Assembly: GCA_018267725.1 (NCBI GenBank) | Contig: JAFDXY010000029.1 | Location: 1 to 64,000, forward strand | Length of the DNA: 64,000 nucleotides | Direction: 5' to 3' | Source of the DNA: Bacteroidota bacterium | GTDB taxonomy: Bacteria > Bacteroidota > Bacteroidia > Chitinophagales > Chitinophagaceae | Shown: positions 25,683 through 33,930 of the stretch, piece after piece | Numbering within the stretch: position 1 is the first letter of the stretch | How the letters are laid out: every line of letters begins with the position of its first letter | Notes under the pieces: generated by a model | Database searches by the model: none | Told to the model about the DNA's origin: nothing | The model's input: the letters and a program-made list of their open reading frames with translations, nothing else | Made by a program: the position numbers and the translations under genes

Positions 25683-27680
25683 ATGGATTTTATAAAAGAG
25701 CGGTCACTAATTGTATCGGATATTTTTAGTGCAGATAAAAATCAAAGAACAATAGTTATTAAAAAAAGGCAGGATGGAATAAACAGAGATACTTTTTTAG
25801 GTGATGTTTTTTCTGTGCTACCACAGGGTATTATTTACAAGGAAGAAACCGGTATGGGTGCTACCACTCTTGAACTTTTAGCACCACGTAACTCCATCAT
25901 CGTAGAACCCATTAAAATTACAGCTTCGAGTAAAGCACATAAGCACCAAGCATTGTATGTTGGTGGGCCAACTCGTTATCATAAAAAAGGAGCTGTAGAA
26001 AAAGACATCAAAGAGTATCTACAAAACAATAGTATAGAACATAAAAAAATTGTTGTTGTTGCTGATAGTTTATATAAAGTTATCAGTGTCATCAAAAAAT
26101 CTAAGCATGGTGAATTCTTCTTACTCATTGATGAAGTAGATTCATTTCAGCTCGATAGTTCTTTTAGGAAAAGCATGGAGCAGTGTGTTGATATTTATAA
26201 GTCGTTCAATAAAGAAAAAAGAGCAATGCTCTCTGCTACACTCATCGATTTTTCCGACCCCGTTCTCAGTCAGGAACCTCTTACAATTTTAAAGTATGAT
26301 TCTCCTACTGTACGAAATATTGAATTGGTTGTTTGTAGTCCGTTAAAATTTTGGGGTTCTGTAGTGAATGAGATTATCAGAAAAAAACACGAATACCCTG
26401 ATGAGAAAATTATGGTTGCCTATAACTCTGTTAACGGATGTATGAATATTATTAATGAGTTATTGAATCATAGTATTTATCAGGCAAAAGATATTAGTCT
26501 GTTATGTGGCATCAACAGTAAAGAAAAAGCGGGTACTTTTTATACTGAATTAGAGAAGCCGGAACTTCCTTCTAAAATCAATTTTTGTACTTCAGCTTAT
26601 TTTACAGGATTTGACTTAGAAGAACAGTATCATTTAATTTCTGTTACGAGCATTCTTAATAAGATTCATGCATTATCCGATAAGCGATTAAAACAAGTCG
26701 CAGGTAGAGCAAGAAACGGTTTGTTATCAGAAACCATCATACAGAATTTTGAACAAAAGGTTATCGATATCATCTCTAAAGAAGAGTGTATTGAGGAAGC
26801 AGAAAGAGAGATAAGTATCCTGCGTTGTATAAAACGTCAGTTGGAGCAGAGTAAAATATTAAGCGATAACTATGACCGCATTAGTACGGTATTATTAAAC
26901 ACCTTAGAATATGAGGGTAAAAGATTTATCCGTAACTCCAATACCATCGACCCTAAAATTTCATACCTGAATATTGATGCTTATATCGAGATGAACTATG
27001 TTGTAAAAATCATTTATCAGGAGACCGACACCTTGTATCAAATATTAAAAGATGCAGGTCATAATATCGCTAAGCGAATAGGGTATCATAATAGAAAAGT
27101 AGAGAACCTTCAGGTAGATAATCAGTACCGGACTAAAAAGATTGACCAGATTTTAGAATTGATTCAGCGTTATCCGAATGAACCGGATAAAATATTCCTC
27201 GAGATTTTTCAGGATGACTTAGACCCTATTCAACGAAAAATATTCAGACATTATAAAAATCTATACCAGCATATTGAAGTTCAGAATCTTATCGAGGGGA
27301 TTAAAAAACACGCTTATTATAAAGATAGCAGACCCCTTAACAGTTATATTTTTTCTGCAACTTTTATGATATATCCCGAAGGTGAATTATTTAAGAGTAG
27401 AGTGACTAAATATATCAAGGTTGGTGAATCCTATACCAAAGCTGAATTAACCAGATTATGGAATTTAATCTTTGTTGAAACTGGGTTAAGAAGGAATAAT
27501 TTTTCCGATACGAAAGCGGTTAAGCTAACGAATTCAATTTTTAACACCAGAAAAAAGCGATCAGGTGTTTTTCTCATTCTTAGCCTTAATAAACACTCTA
27601 TTGATGTACAACATCCAATTCTGGAAGTCGAACAAAGCATAACAGATGAAGATATATTTAAGGAGCATATACATAGTTAG
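25683..27680 (+). CDS. SF2 helicase-like protein with lysine-less Walker A
   Basis: The 665-aa protein shows an SF2-like motif series in its first half: EETGMGATTLELLAP (motif I position), NSIIVEP (Ia), LLIDEVDSFQ (II), AMLSATL (III), KIMVAYNSV (IV), FCTSAYFTGFDL (V) and RLKQVAGRARNG (VI). The motif I glycine loop has Ala where the nucleotide-binding lysine is expected, so ATP hydrolysis may be weak or lost, or the loop may be rearranged. The C-terminal third (about 400-665) is not recognised. It lies 29 bp after the membrane protein in the same direction. It could be a replication, recombination or defence protein of the element. Confidence 0.6.
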   Translation: MDFIKERSLIVSDIFSADKNQRTIVIKKRQDGINRDTFLGDVFSVLPQGIIYKEETGMGATTLELLAPRNSIIVEPIKITASSKAHKHQALYVGGPTRYHKKGAVEKDIKEYLQNNSIEHKKIVVVADSLYKVISVIKKSKHGEFFLLIDEVDSFQLDSSFRKSMEQCVDIYKSFNKEKRAMLSATLIDFSDPVLSQEPLTILKYDSPTVRNIELVVCSPLKFWGSVVNEIIRKKHEYPDEKIMVAYNSVNGCMNIINELLNHSIYQAKDISLLCGINSKEKAGTFYTELEKPELPSKINFCTSAYFTGFDLEEQYHLISVTSILNKIHALSDKRLKQVAGRARNGLLSETIIQNFEQKVIDIISKEECIEEAEREISILRCIKRQLEQSKILSDNYDRISTVLLNTLEYEGKRFIRNSNTIDPKISYLNIDAYIEMNYVVKIIYQETDTLYQILKDAGHNIAKRIGYHNRKVENLQVDNQYRTKKIDQILELIQRYPNEPDKIFLEIFQDDLDPIQRKIFRHYKNLYQHIEVQNLIEGIKKHAYYKDSRPLNSYIFSATFMIYPEGELFKSRVTKYIKVGESYTKAELTRLWNLIFVETGLRRNNFSDTKAVKLTNSIFNTRKKRSGVFLILSLNKHSIDVQHPILEVEQSITDEDIFKEHIHS

Positions 27681-28331
27681 CGCACTTAGATTTTAATTTA
27701 TTATATTATTATTTCGACTAAGTGTGAAATCTCCCACTTTTCCAGCATCTTCACTCTTCTGTACGAGAGAAGTACCCTACACCCAACTTTCCTGCGTAAG
27801 CAGGTCACAGTTAAAGAAAAAGTGGCCAAAAAGAAACAATAAGTAACTGCCACAACCTTTTACTTATCGGGGAATCATCTTAGCTCAATTCCCAAAGATC
27901 ATTAGATCAATATTCAACATTACCCACCGGTCTTCCAACTTTATTAGGTGACCCGGGCATGTATATTTTATTCTTTAGAAGATTACCAACTCCTATATAA
28001 TAATATAACGAATTCGACGCGTTCCGTAAAATATTTTCTAATTTTTTTTAGAATTTTTTTTGAACAAAATCGTGTGTGAGATTACGTGTCACAGTATCAC
28101 CCCCCCCTTATTTCTTTAAGCTAAAATCCCTATTAGAATATTGGTCATACTATATAGTATTATATAGCTATAAATGACTTGATTAGGAATATGTGTGTAA
28201 TCGCTTATGGTAGGTACCCTTCTTATGAACTCCACTTTTAAACTGATGTTCGGGTACCCCCGGGGTATGACTTTAGCAGTCAACTGAACTACTAAAAATC
28301 AACATTATTAATAACCATTAAAAAATCAACT
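27681..28331 (+). other. 650-bp non-coding region with several hairpins
   Basis: No open frame is supported. Features seen: inverted repeat CACTTAG / CTAAGTG (27683-27724); CTTCT / AGAAG (27756-27772); CCTGC-GTAA-GCAGG with a GNRA-type loop (27791-27804); GTGGC / GCCAC (27822-27853); palindrome ACTATATAGT (28149-28158); a C8 run (28100-28107), striking in this AT-rich DNA; and TACCCC-C-GGGGTA (28255-28267). It separates the defence block from the DNA-metabolism block. It could hold a structured RNA, an origin of replication or a regulatory region; none is proven. Confidence 0.5.
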
Positions 28332-28673
28332 ATGGTAAAAGTAACTGGTTACGTTATTAAAGAACGTAGAGAAGATGGAGAACCTTTTATACTCCTTGAA
28401 TTAAGTGGAGGATTAGAGTTTGTTCAAAGTCAACAAACGGGCAAGTTTTATGCTACCTCTAAGAAGACAAAAATTCCTGCCACTTTTGGTGAGGACTTGG
28501 CTAAGGAGTTTGTAGGTCAAACAATGCCTGGTGAAATTGTTCGTGTTCCATGTGAAGCTTATGAGTATGAAGTTCCTAACAGTGATGAAATTATAACGTT
28601 ACATCACACATACTCATATCTCCCTTCTAAAGGAGCAGAACTTATTCAAGCTAATCAAATGCAGTTAGCTTAA
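28332..28673 (+). CDS. small unknown protein preceding the RecA-like gene
   Basis: The 113-aa protein is soluble with beta-strand-like alternation (VTGYVIKERREDGEPFILLE) and no signal peptide or membrane helix. I do not recognise the family. A single-strand-binding or other OB-like fold is conceivable because it precedes a Sak4-type ATPase and a DUF3871 gene, but no diagnostic motif supports it. A strong terminator follows, so it may be a monocistronic, highly expressed gene. Confidence 0.6.
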   Translation: MVKVTGYVIKERREDGEPFILLELSGGLEFVQSQQTGKFYATSKKTKIPATFGEDLAKEFVGQTMPGEIVRVPCEAYEYEVPNSDEIITLHHTYSYLPSKGAELIQANQMQLA

Positions 28674-28695
28674 AAGCTTCGGGGGGTTAGTTAGT

Positions 28696-28728
28696 AAGGA
28701 ATGGTTCTTCGGAACTGTTCCTTTTTTT
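28696..28728 (+). terminator. Rho-independent terminator with TTCG loop
   Basis: AAGGAAtgGTTC-TTCG-GAACtgTTCCTT followed by T7: a long stem with one internal mismatch and a stable TTCG tetraloop. It ends the 113-aa gene transcript and overlaps the falsely extended start of the next frame. Confidence 0.9.
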
Positions 28729-28757
28729 ATTTCTTAAACCACAAAAGTTTAAATTTT

Positions 28758-29651
28758 ATGAAGTTAGAACGTGCTTCGAGAAAACAGTCGAAGATAAAGT
28801 TATCATTAGCCGGTCCTTCAGGATCAGGTAAAACATTCAGTGCACTTTTGTTATCCTACGGATTGTGTAATGACTGGAACAAAGTTGCATTAATTGATAC
28901 AGAGAATCACTCTGCATCCTTATACAGTCATATTGGTGATTTTTCGGTTATCAACTTATCAGCACCATTTCATCCAGAGAAATATGTAGAGGCGATACAG
29001 TTGTGTGAGCAATCCGGTATCGAAGTAATCATTATCGATTCCATCACTCACGAGTGGACAGGTAAAGGTGGTTGTCTTGAGTTACATGAAAAAGAAGTTA
29101 GTAAGATGAAGATTCCTAACAGCTTTACTGCATGGGCTTCTATAACACCAAGACATCAGGCATTTGTTGATGCAGTAATAAACAGTAGTTGTCACATCAT
29201 CTCAACTATAAGAAGTAAGACGGATTATATCATCAGTGAACGCAACGGAAAACAAGTGCCTCAAAAAGTTGGTTTAGCACCAATCACAAGAGAAGGTTTT
29301 GATTTTGAACAAACCATTGCTTTTGATATCGACCAACAGCATAAAGCATTTTGTACTAAAGACAGAACAACTTTGTTCCAAGATGGTGAACCATTTGTTA
29401 TCACAGCAGATACAGGTAAGAAGATATTAAAGTGGTGTAACGAAGGTGACTTCGTGGACATCAATTTTGTATTGCGTCGTATTAATGATACCAAATCCAT
29501 AAAGGAGCTTCTCGACATCTACAGAGAGTTTCCGCAATTCAAAGAAGCGTTGAAGCCAGAGTATGAACAACAGAAGAGAAACCTGCTCATTAATGGTAAT
29601 GCTAAAACCGAATTAGTTAATCAACCAATCAGCTCCAATGGACAACACTAA
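28758..29651 (+). CDS. RecA-like NTP-binding protein (Sak4-type recombinase ATPase)
   Basis: The 297-aa protein starts MKLERASRKQSKIKLSLAGP. Walker A is GPSGSGKTFSALLLS (about 19-33), DTENHSASLY follows, and Walker B is VIIIDSITHEW. NSFTAWASITPRHQAFVDA and the later KVGLAPITREGFDFEQT block are like the AAA/RecA-type ATPases of phages and islands (Sak4 group), which work with SSB in single-strand annealing recombination. The start at 28758 is chosen because the 57 bases before it overlap the preceding terminator. The end overlaps the DUF3871 gene by 14 bp. Confidence 0.8.
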   Translation: MKLERASRKQSKIKLSLAGPSGSGKTFSALLLSYGLCNDWNKVALIDTENHSASLYSHIGDFSVINLSAPFHPEKYVEAIQLCEQSGIEVIIIDSITHEWTGKGGCLELHEKEVSKMKIPNSFTAWASITPRHQAFVDAVINSSCHIISTIRSKTDYIISERNGKQVPQKVGLAPITREGFDFEQTIAFDIDQQHKAFCTKDRTTLFQDGEPFVITADTGKKILKWCNEGDFVDINFVLRRINDTKSIKELLDIYREFPQFKEALKPEYEQQKRNLLINGNAKTELVNQPISSNGQH

Positions 29652-30636
29652 TTCGATAATACACCTTCCTGTACAGAAGGAGAACAAACCATCCATTGAA
29701 TTAATCAGTAGTTCAAAATCTTTTATCGAAGCAAACTCAATAGAATGTGATTTATCAGAGATAAAGCAACAACACACTATTCCTGTTTGGTTGAAGGATA
29801 ATGAACCGCTGATTAGTCATTCAGATTTTATTGAAGCAGCTTATACCATAACATCAGATATTTATTGTGATGAACATATACTTAAGCCAAACATTCGTGT
29901 ATCACATCCTATAAAAGGAAGAGTACCATCGGCAAAAGACAAACCGGCACATTTACTAAGTGATCAGGAACGAACACTTTTTTATGAACGTATGATGTTT
30001 GTTATAGAAGTACCAAGTGTGCAAGCAGAAGTTGGCGGCAACTTGTTATCACTTACGATCGGTGGGGTAAAGAGTTATTCAGAGGACAACTTTTATCAAC
30101 GTTCCGGAGGAAGTCAACACTTTAAATTCTTCATAGGATTTAAGAATACTGTATGCACAAACTTATGTGTTTGGTCAGATGGTTATAATGCTAACGTTGA
30201 GGTAAAAGATTTTGATGAACTCTATATCATTATGCATTCATTGGTTAAGCGTTACAATCAAGGTTATCATCTACATCATTTGAGGAGTTTGAATGATTAC
30301 ACATTAACAGAAAAACAGTTTGCCCAAATCATCGGACGAATTAGAATGTATAATCATTTACCCAACGTTATGAGAAATGGTATCAAAGAGATGTTGCTTA
30401 CGGATACACAAGTGGGATTAGTGGTAAAAGATTATTATCGTGATAACTCCTTCTGTAGAGAAGGTGATGGTACTATTAATCTTTGGAAGCTATATAACTT
30501 GTTAACTGGAGCAAACAAATCATCATACATTGATAGTTTCTTGGACAGGTCAGTTAATGCTTTTGATTTTGTTACTGATATACGATGGGCGATAGAGAAT
30601 AATAGTAAAGAAATAACTAATTGGTATTTATGTTAA
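29638..30636 (+). CDS. DUF3871 family protein
   Basis: The 332-aa protein has the DUF3871 pattern: RVSHPIKGRVPSAKDKPAHL, LSDQERTLFYERMMFVIE, KNTVCTNLCVWSDGYNA, LTEKQFAQIIGRIRMYNHLP, and a C-terminal INLWKLYNLLTGANKSSYID. This domain is known mainly from Bacteroidota mobile elements, often next to recombination genes, as here. Its biochemical role is unknown. The 14-bp overlap with the RecA-like gene suggests joint translation and a shared DNA-processing task (inference). Confidence 0.85.
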   Translation: MDNTNSIIHLPVQKENKPSIELISSSKSFIEANSIECDLSEIKQQHTIPVWLKDNEPLISHSDFIEAAYTITSDIYCDEHILKPNIRVSHPIKGRVPSAKDKPAHLLSDQERTLFYERMMFVIEVPSVQAEVGGNLLSLTIGGVKSYSEDNFYQRSGGSQHFKFFIGFKNTVCTNLCVWSDGYNANVEVKDFDELYIIMHSLVKRYNQGYHLHHLRSLNDYTLTEKQFAQIIGRIRMYNHLPNVMRNGIKEMLLTDTQVGLVVKDYYRDNSFCREGDGTINLWKLYNLLTGANKSSYIDSFLDRSVNAFDFVTDIRWAIENNSKEITNWYLC

Positions 30637-30660
30637 CTTGCCTTTCTAAACCAAAATCTT

Positions 30661-30945
30661 ATGAAGTATTTAAACTTCAACGGATCTCAGATCCGATTAA
30701 GACGCATGGAAGACGGTAGTCTTCGTATTCATGAACTTAACCGTAACTTCTTTTTCTTCATCACTCCGTGGGAAGAAAAGGAAAAAGATGCTGAGGGCGT
30801 TTCAGTGGTTCTTACTCGTAATTCTGATTTACGTAAGGTTGATTTATTCAAGCTTGCTAAGAGATTGGAAAAAGACGACGTTCAAAAGAACCACGACTGG
30901 ATTAAAAACTGGAACTATTTACATGAGGTAACTCGTTTGAATTAG
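30661..30945 (+). CDS. small unknown basic protein
   Basis: The 94-aa protein starts MKYLNFNGSQIRLRRMEDG 24 bp after the DUF3871 gene. It is rich in Arg, Lys and aromatic residues (ELNRNFFFFITPWEEKEK), with no signal peptide. I do not recognise it. Position suggests the end of the RecA-like/DUF3871 unit; a terminator follows 73 bp later. Confidence 0.55.
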   Translation: MKYLNFNGSQIRLRRMEDGSLRIHELNRNFFFFITPWEEKEKDAEGVSVVLTRNSDLRKVDLFKLAKRLEKDDVQKNHDWIKNWNYLHEVTRLN

Positions 30946-31017
30946 TCAGGTTTTATCCAAATTATAGATTCTGGGTTATGGATGGGTTATTTTTAGATAG
31001 GGTTACCTATCAAGTTC

Positions 31018-31045
31018 TCCCCTTCAGCAATGAAGGGGATTTTTA
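31018..31045 (+). terminator. Rho-independent terminator before radC-like gene
   Basis: TCCCCTTC-AGCAAT-GAAGGGGA followed by TTTTTATT: an 8-bp perfect GC-rich stem with a T tract. Confidence 0.9.
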
Positions 31046-31074
31046 TTAACTAAACTAAGAGGATAAAAAAAATT

Positions 31075-31524
31075 ATGGAAGATTTTAAAAAAGTCGCAGA
31101 AATACAGGTCACTTATAAACCTGCTATCGGTAACAAACCTGTAGTACTCTCGTGCTTGGATGCATATACTGAGTTAGTAGAATTCTTTCCGAAAAATACC
31201 ATCGCTTTGCAAGAGTCCTTTTTGGTAATGTACTTAAACAGAGCCAGCAGAGTAATTGGTGTATATCCGCTTAGTACAGGTGGCATGACGGGAACTGTTG
31301 CAGACATCAGGTTAATTATTGCTACTGCTCTAAAAACTGCTGCATCAAGAATAATTCTGAGTCATAATCATCCATCAGGAAACCTAAGTCCTTCAAGACA
31401 AGATGAAGAATTAACCAAGCGTATAAAAGATGCTTGTAAACTCTTTGACATCGATGTTGTCGATCACATAATAATTTCACCGGATCGAACTTATATGAGT
31501 ATGGCAGATGAAGGTCTGATATAA
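31075..31524 (+). CDS. RadC-like JAB-domain protein of mobile elements
   Basis: The 149-aa protein contains the JAMM/MPN+ metal motif HNHPSGNLSPSRQDEELT (about 101-118), with a preceding LSTGGMTGTVADIR block. Length and the missing helix-hairpin-helix N-terminus are typical of the short RadC form carried by integrative elements rather than chromosomal RadC. Despite the name, no repair role is established; zinc hydrolase activity is predicted from the motif. It forms its own unit between two terminators. Confidence 0.9.
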   Translation: MEDFKKVAEIQVTYKPAIGNKPVVLSCLDAYTELVEFFPKNTIALQESFLVMYLNRASRVIGVYPLSTGGMTGTVADIRLIIATALKTAASRIILSHNHPSGNLSPSRQDEELTKRIKDACKLFDIDVVDHIIISPDRTYMSMADEGLI

Positions 31525-31570
31525 CTAAATTATTTTTTATATTAGTACCGCCGTTTGTTTAACCCCTTTA

Positions 31571-31599
31571 GCTCCATCTTATTTAGGTGGGGCTTTTTA
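31571..31599 (+). terminator. Rho-independent terminator after radC-like gene
   Basis: AGCTCCA / TGGGGCT stem (one G-T pair) with a 10-nt loop and a T5 tract, 47 bp after the radC-like stop. It shows that the GTG at 31587 is not a start. Confidence 0.8.
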
Positions 31600-31610
31600 A
31601 TTATTACAAC

Positions 31611-31868
31611 ATGCATCACATGAGTACATCCAATAAAATGGTTCAGTACTATGATAACTACAGCATACTAATTATTAATCAACAAAAAAAACTCCGAAGG
31701 ATATATGTTCCTTTTAGGGTAATATGTATTCACCCAATAGAACAGATACAGATTAATGCGTGGTTATATGTTGATGAAGTTATAGAGGATGAAGATGATT
31801 TATTACTATACAAAATAGGCGGTAATTTATATCCTTATGCTCACTTCACAATCATAGTAAATTTTTAG
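31611..31868 (+). CDS. small unknown protein
   Basis: The 85-aa protein starts MHHMSTSNKMVQYYDNYS; an upstream GTG is inside a terminator and is rejected. It has an acidic stretch (VDEVIEDEDDLLLY) and hydrophobic strands, and no recognised motif. It ends overlapping the convergent XRE regulator by 4 bp. It might be a small cargo or regulatory gene; nothing shows which. Confidence 0.5.
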   Translation: MHHMSTSNKMVQYYDNYSILIINQQKKLRRIYVPFRVICIHPIEQIQINAWLYVDEVIEDEDDLLLYKIGGNLYPYAHFTIIVNF

Positions 31869-32095
31869 ACTCCTTTGAATAGTTCGCTTATGGTCATATT
31901 CAGTGCTTTTGCAACAGAAGTAATTGTACTTATAGTAGCGTTAGTTTTACCTGCTTCAAGTCGATGAACTTGTGAGAGTTCTATTTCAGCATCATAAGCA
32001 AGCTGTTCTTGGGTTAGTCCTTTTTGTAAGCGAACAGCTTTTAACCGTTCACCAAACTTTACCAATACTTCTTTATTTCTGATGTTGATACTCAT
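31865..32095 (-). CDS. XRE-family HTH regulator
   Basis: The 76-aa protein is one Cro/C1-type helix-turn-helix domain: LKAVRLQKGLTQEQLAYDAE then ELSQVHRLEAGKTNATIST and ALNMTISELF. Single-domain XRE regulators of this size are typical of islands and control adjacent genes. It is divergent from the secreted-protein gene at 32196, and a GGCGT-GT-ACGCC palindrome lies between the two (32135-32146). It is one of few minus-strand genes of the island. Confidence 0.93.
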   Translation of the reverse strand: MSINIRNKEVLVKFGERLKAVRLQKGLTQEQLAYDAEIELSQVHRLEAGKTNATISTITSVAKALNMTISELFKGV

Positions 32096-32134
32096 GCACC
32101 AACAAAGTGAATGTATCGGTAAAAATATTCTTTA

Positions 32135-32146
32135 GGCGTGTACGCC
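32135..32146. promoter_or_regulatory. candidate operator between XRE gene and divergent gene
   Basis: GGCGT-GT-ACGCC has perfect 5-bp arms and unusually high GC for this AT-rich intergenic stretch. It lies 40 bp from the XRE start and 50 bp from the divergent gene, so it is a candidate XRE-binding site. Confidence 0.45.
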
Positions 32147-32195
32147 CAATACTTAAAATAACTTATATATTCGTTAACTTAAAACTCACCGATCC

Positions 32196-32777
32196 ATGAA
32201 GAAAACACTATTTCTTTTGTGCTCAATTTTGTTCATTAATCATGCATCTTCACAACCACAATTCACGGAATGCTTTAACGGTAAAAAAGATTCTACCGAA
32301 GATGGAATTGATTGTGGTATTCACAAACCTGGTTGTATTCCTTGTAATGGAGAAGCAAGAATTGTACTCAATGGTAAAAACTATGGTACAGGCGCAATTC
32401 AAACATATATGTCGGAGCTGGAATCACCAACCATTTTCTTAGATAAATCAAAAGCAAACACAACACTCATCTGTCACTTCTATACAGAGGGTACAAGACA
32501 AAGTGGAGTAACTCTTTATTTTTATTTCAGAGGTAAGCTAAATAAACCGGTCACCTACAAAATTAACTCTCTGACCAGCGGTCCGTTCGGGTTAAACATA
32601 ATGAACAACCGTTCCAGTTCGATGATGCCGCTGCATCATGTGAAAGAAGGGACGATAAACATCACAAGCATCGACCCGATTGAACGAAAGATGACCGCCG
32701 ATTTTACTATCCAAGCAAAACTTGCTGATGGAACACCTGTTGATCTTAAGGGGTCATTTATTAATGTTGGTTTCTAA
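32196..32777 (+). CDS. secreted Cys-rich-motif protein
   Basis: The 193-aa protein has a clear signal peptide (MKKTLFLLCSILFINHASSQ). Right after it is CFNGKKDSTEDGIDCGIHKP and then GCIPC, a C-x-NG-x-x-D-x-x-E-x-G-x-DCG pattern with four cysteines seen in many secreted Bacteroidota proteins. The rest (about 50-193) is beta-rich with no recognised enzyme motif. It should be periplasmic or surface-exposed. It is divergent from the XRE regulator and may be under its control. Confidence 0.7.
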   Translation: MKKTLFLLCSILFINHASSQPQFTECFNGKKDSTEDGIDCGIHKPGCIPCNGEARIVLNGKNYGTGAIQTYMSELESPTIFLDKSKANTTLICHFYTEGTRQSGVTLYFYFRGKLNKPVTYKINSLTSGPFGLNIMNNRSSSMMPLHHVKEGTINITSIDPIERKMTADFTIQAKLADGTPVDLKGSFINVGF

Positions 32778-32787
32778 ATTAATCACA

Positions 32788-33363
32788 ATGATTATATTTT
32801 CAATTATAGGAATAGTAGTTGTTGTTTGGTTAGTCTTTGATTGGATTAACAAGAGTTCCAAACAACAGAATACATTTAAGCAGGAGCAAACAAAAATCAT
32901 TCGTGAAGCTCCTAACAATAGTTTGGATTCAAAGCCTGTACTCTTAGAAGATGGGTATTATTTGATGCATTACTCAGGATTTAACAGAGAAGGTAATCCT
33001 GTTAAGTCAACAATGGTTCTGATCTTTATACCACAAGATAAAGCTGTTTTTGTACAAGCATCTGATGGTATTGTGGAACCAGATATTCGCAAACTTTTTG
33101 AATTTGTAACACGTCTAAAATTTGGTGATCAAAATTTATCATTAGATGAGTATTCTTTAGATGGTGGGAAGTATGAATTATTTGGGAACATACTAAGCTT
33201 TGAAGTAGGAGATTATTTTAGCAGGATTAAAGTAACAGGTCACATCTATTCAGAATTCTTAACACTAACAGTTTTTCTAAAAAAACATTACGTTACAGAT
33301 ATGTTTGATTCGCTGCCATTAATAGAGTCGGCTAATTTTGTTTACAAACCATTTTTAGTATAG
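32788..33363 (+). CDS. membrane-anchored unknown protein
   Basis: The 191-aa protein starts MIIFSIIGIVVVVWLVFDWI, one N-terminal transmembrane helix (about 2-20), followed by a charged linker (NKSSKQQNTFKQEQTK) and a globular region with no recognised motif. The ATG 10 bp after the previous gene is preferred to an upstream in-frame ATG inside that gene. It is probably co-transcribed with the secreted protein. Confidence 0.6.
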   Translation: MIIFSIIGIVVVVWLVFDWINKSSKQQNTFKQEQTKIIREAPNNSLDSKPVLLEDGYYLMHYSGFNREGNPVKSTMVLIFIPQDKAVFVQASDGIVEPDIRKLFEFVTRLKFGDQNLSLDEYSLDGGKYELFGNILSFEVGDYFSRIKVTGHIYSEFLTLTVFLKKHYVTDMFDSLPLIESANFVYKPFLV

Positions 33364-33381
33364 AGAATTATCAAAAAGTTT

Positions 33382-33930
33382 ATGATTGATTCAGTTTACT
33401 ACACGATAGCTGATGTTCTCGAATACATAGAAGAAACAGAGCCAGCACTTGGGTTTGATGATGATATTCTAAACCCTAATCCGGAGCGAATCAAACTACT
33501 TCATCTAAAAGAGTTGTATCAATACTACTCATTTGTTACACCTTGTCGTAAAGCAGTAGATGAACTGAATAAAATAATTGCAGCAACCGATACATTAGAT
33601 TGTGAGCAGGTTCGTGTATGGGTAGAAGAAAACATTTTATTCTTTAAGAGTAACATACTCTCATTTGGCATAAACTTCACAGATACCAATAATGAACATG
33701 ACGAAAACTTTTTTCTTACTCAACATAATTTATATATCGAGCGAAAACCTTTTGTTCCGATTATTCAATACTGGTATCTGATGAAGAATTTATACTTTAA
33801 CCAATATCATTTGGTAAAAGAGGAGCGTAAGTTTGAAGAACCTAATCCGAATGATTACTATTACGTAGAAGATGATAAAACCTATGCATCTAATTTAGAT
33901 GTAGTAAAAAAAATTCTAAGCACGACGTAA
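33382..33930 (+). CDS. unknown acidic protein
   Basis: The 182-aa soluble protein is acidic and aromatic-rich (for example YYYVEDDKTYASNLDVV). It follows the membrane protein by 18 bp and ends overlapping the convergent HNH gene by 15 bp. There is no signal peptide or known motif. Together with the two preceding genes it forms a three-gene unit of unknown purpose. Confidence 0.55.
   Translation: MIDSVYYTIADVLEYIEETEPALGFDDDILNPNPERIKLLHLKELYQYYSFVTPCRKAVDELNKIIAATDTLDCEQVRVWVEENILFFKSNILSFGINFTDTNNEHDENFFLTQHNLYIERKPFVPIIQYWYLMKNLYFNQYHLVKEERKFEEPNPNDYYYVEDDKTYASNLDVVKKILSTT

Noticed and set aside
27681..28331. A retron or CRISPR-like array in the non-coding island region
   Set aside because: No reverse transcriptase gene nearby and no regularly spaced direct repeats.
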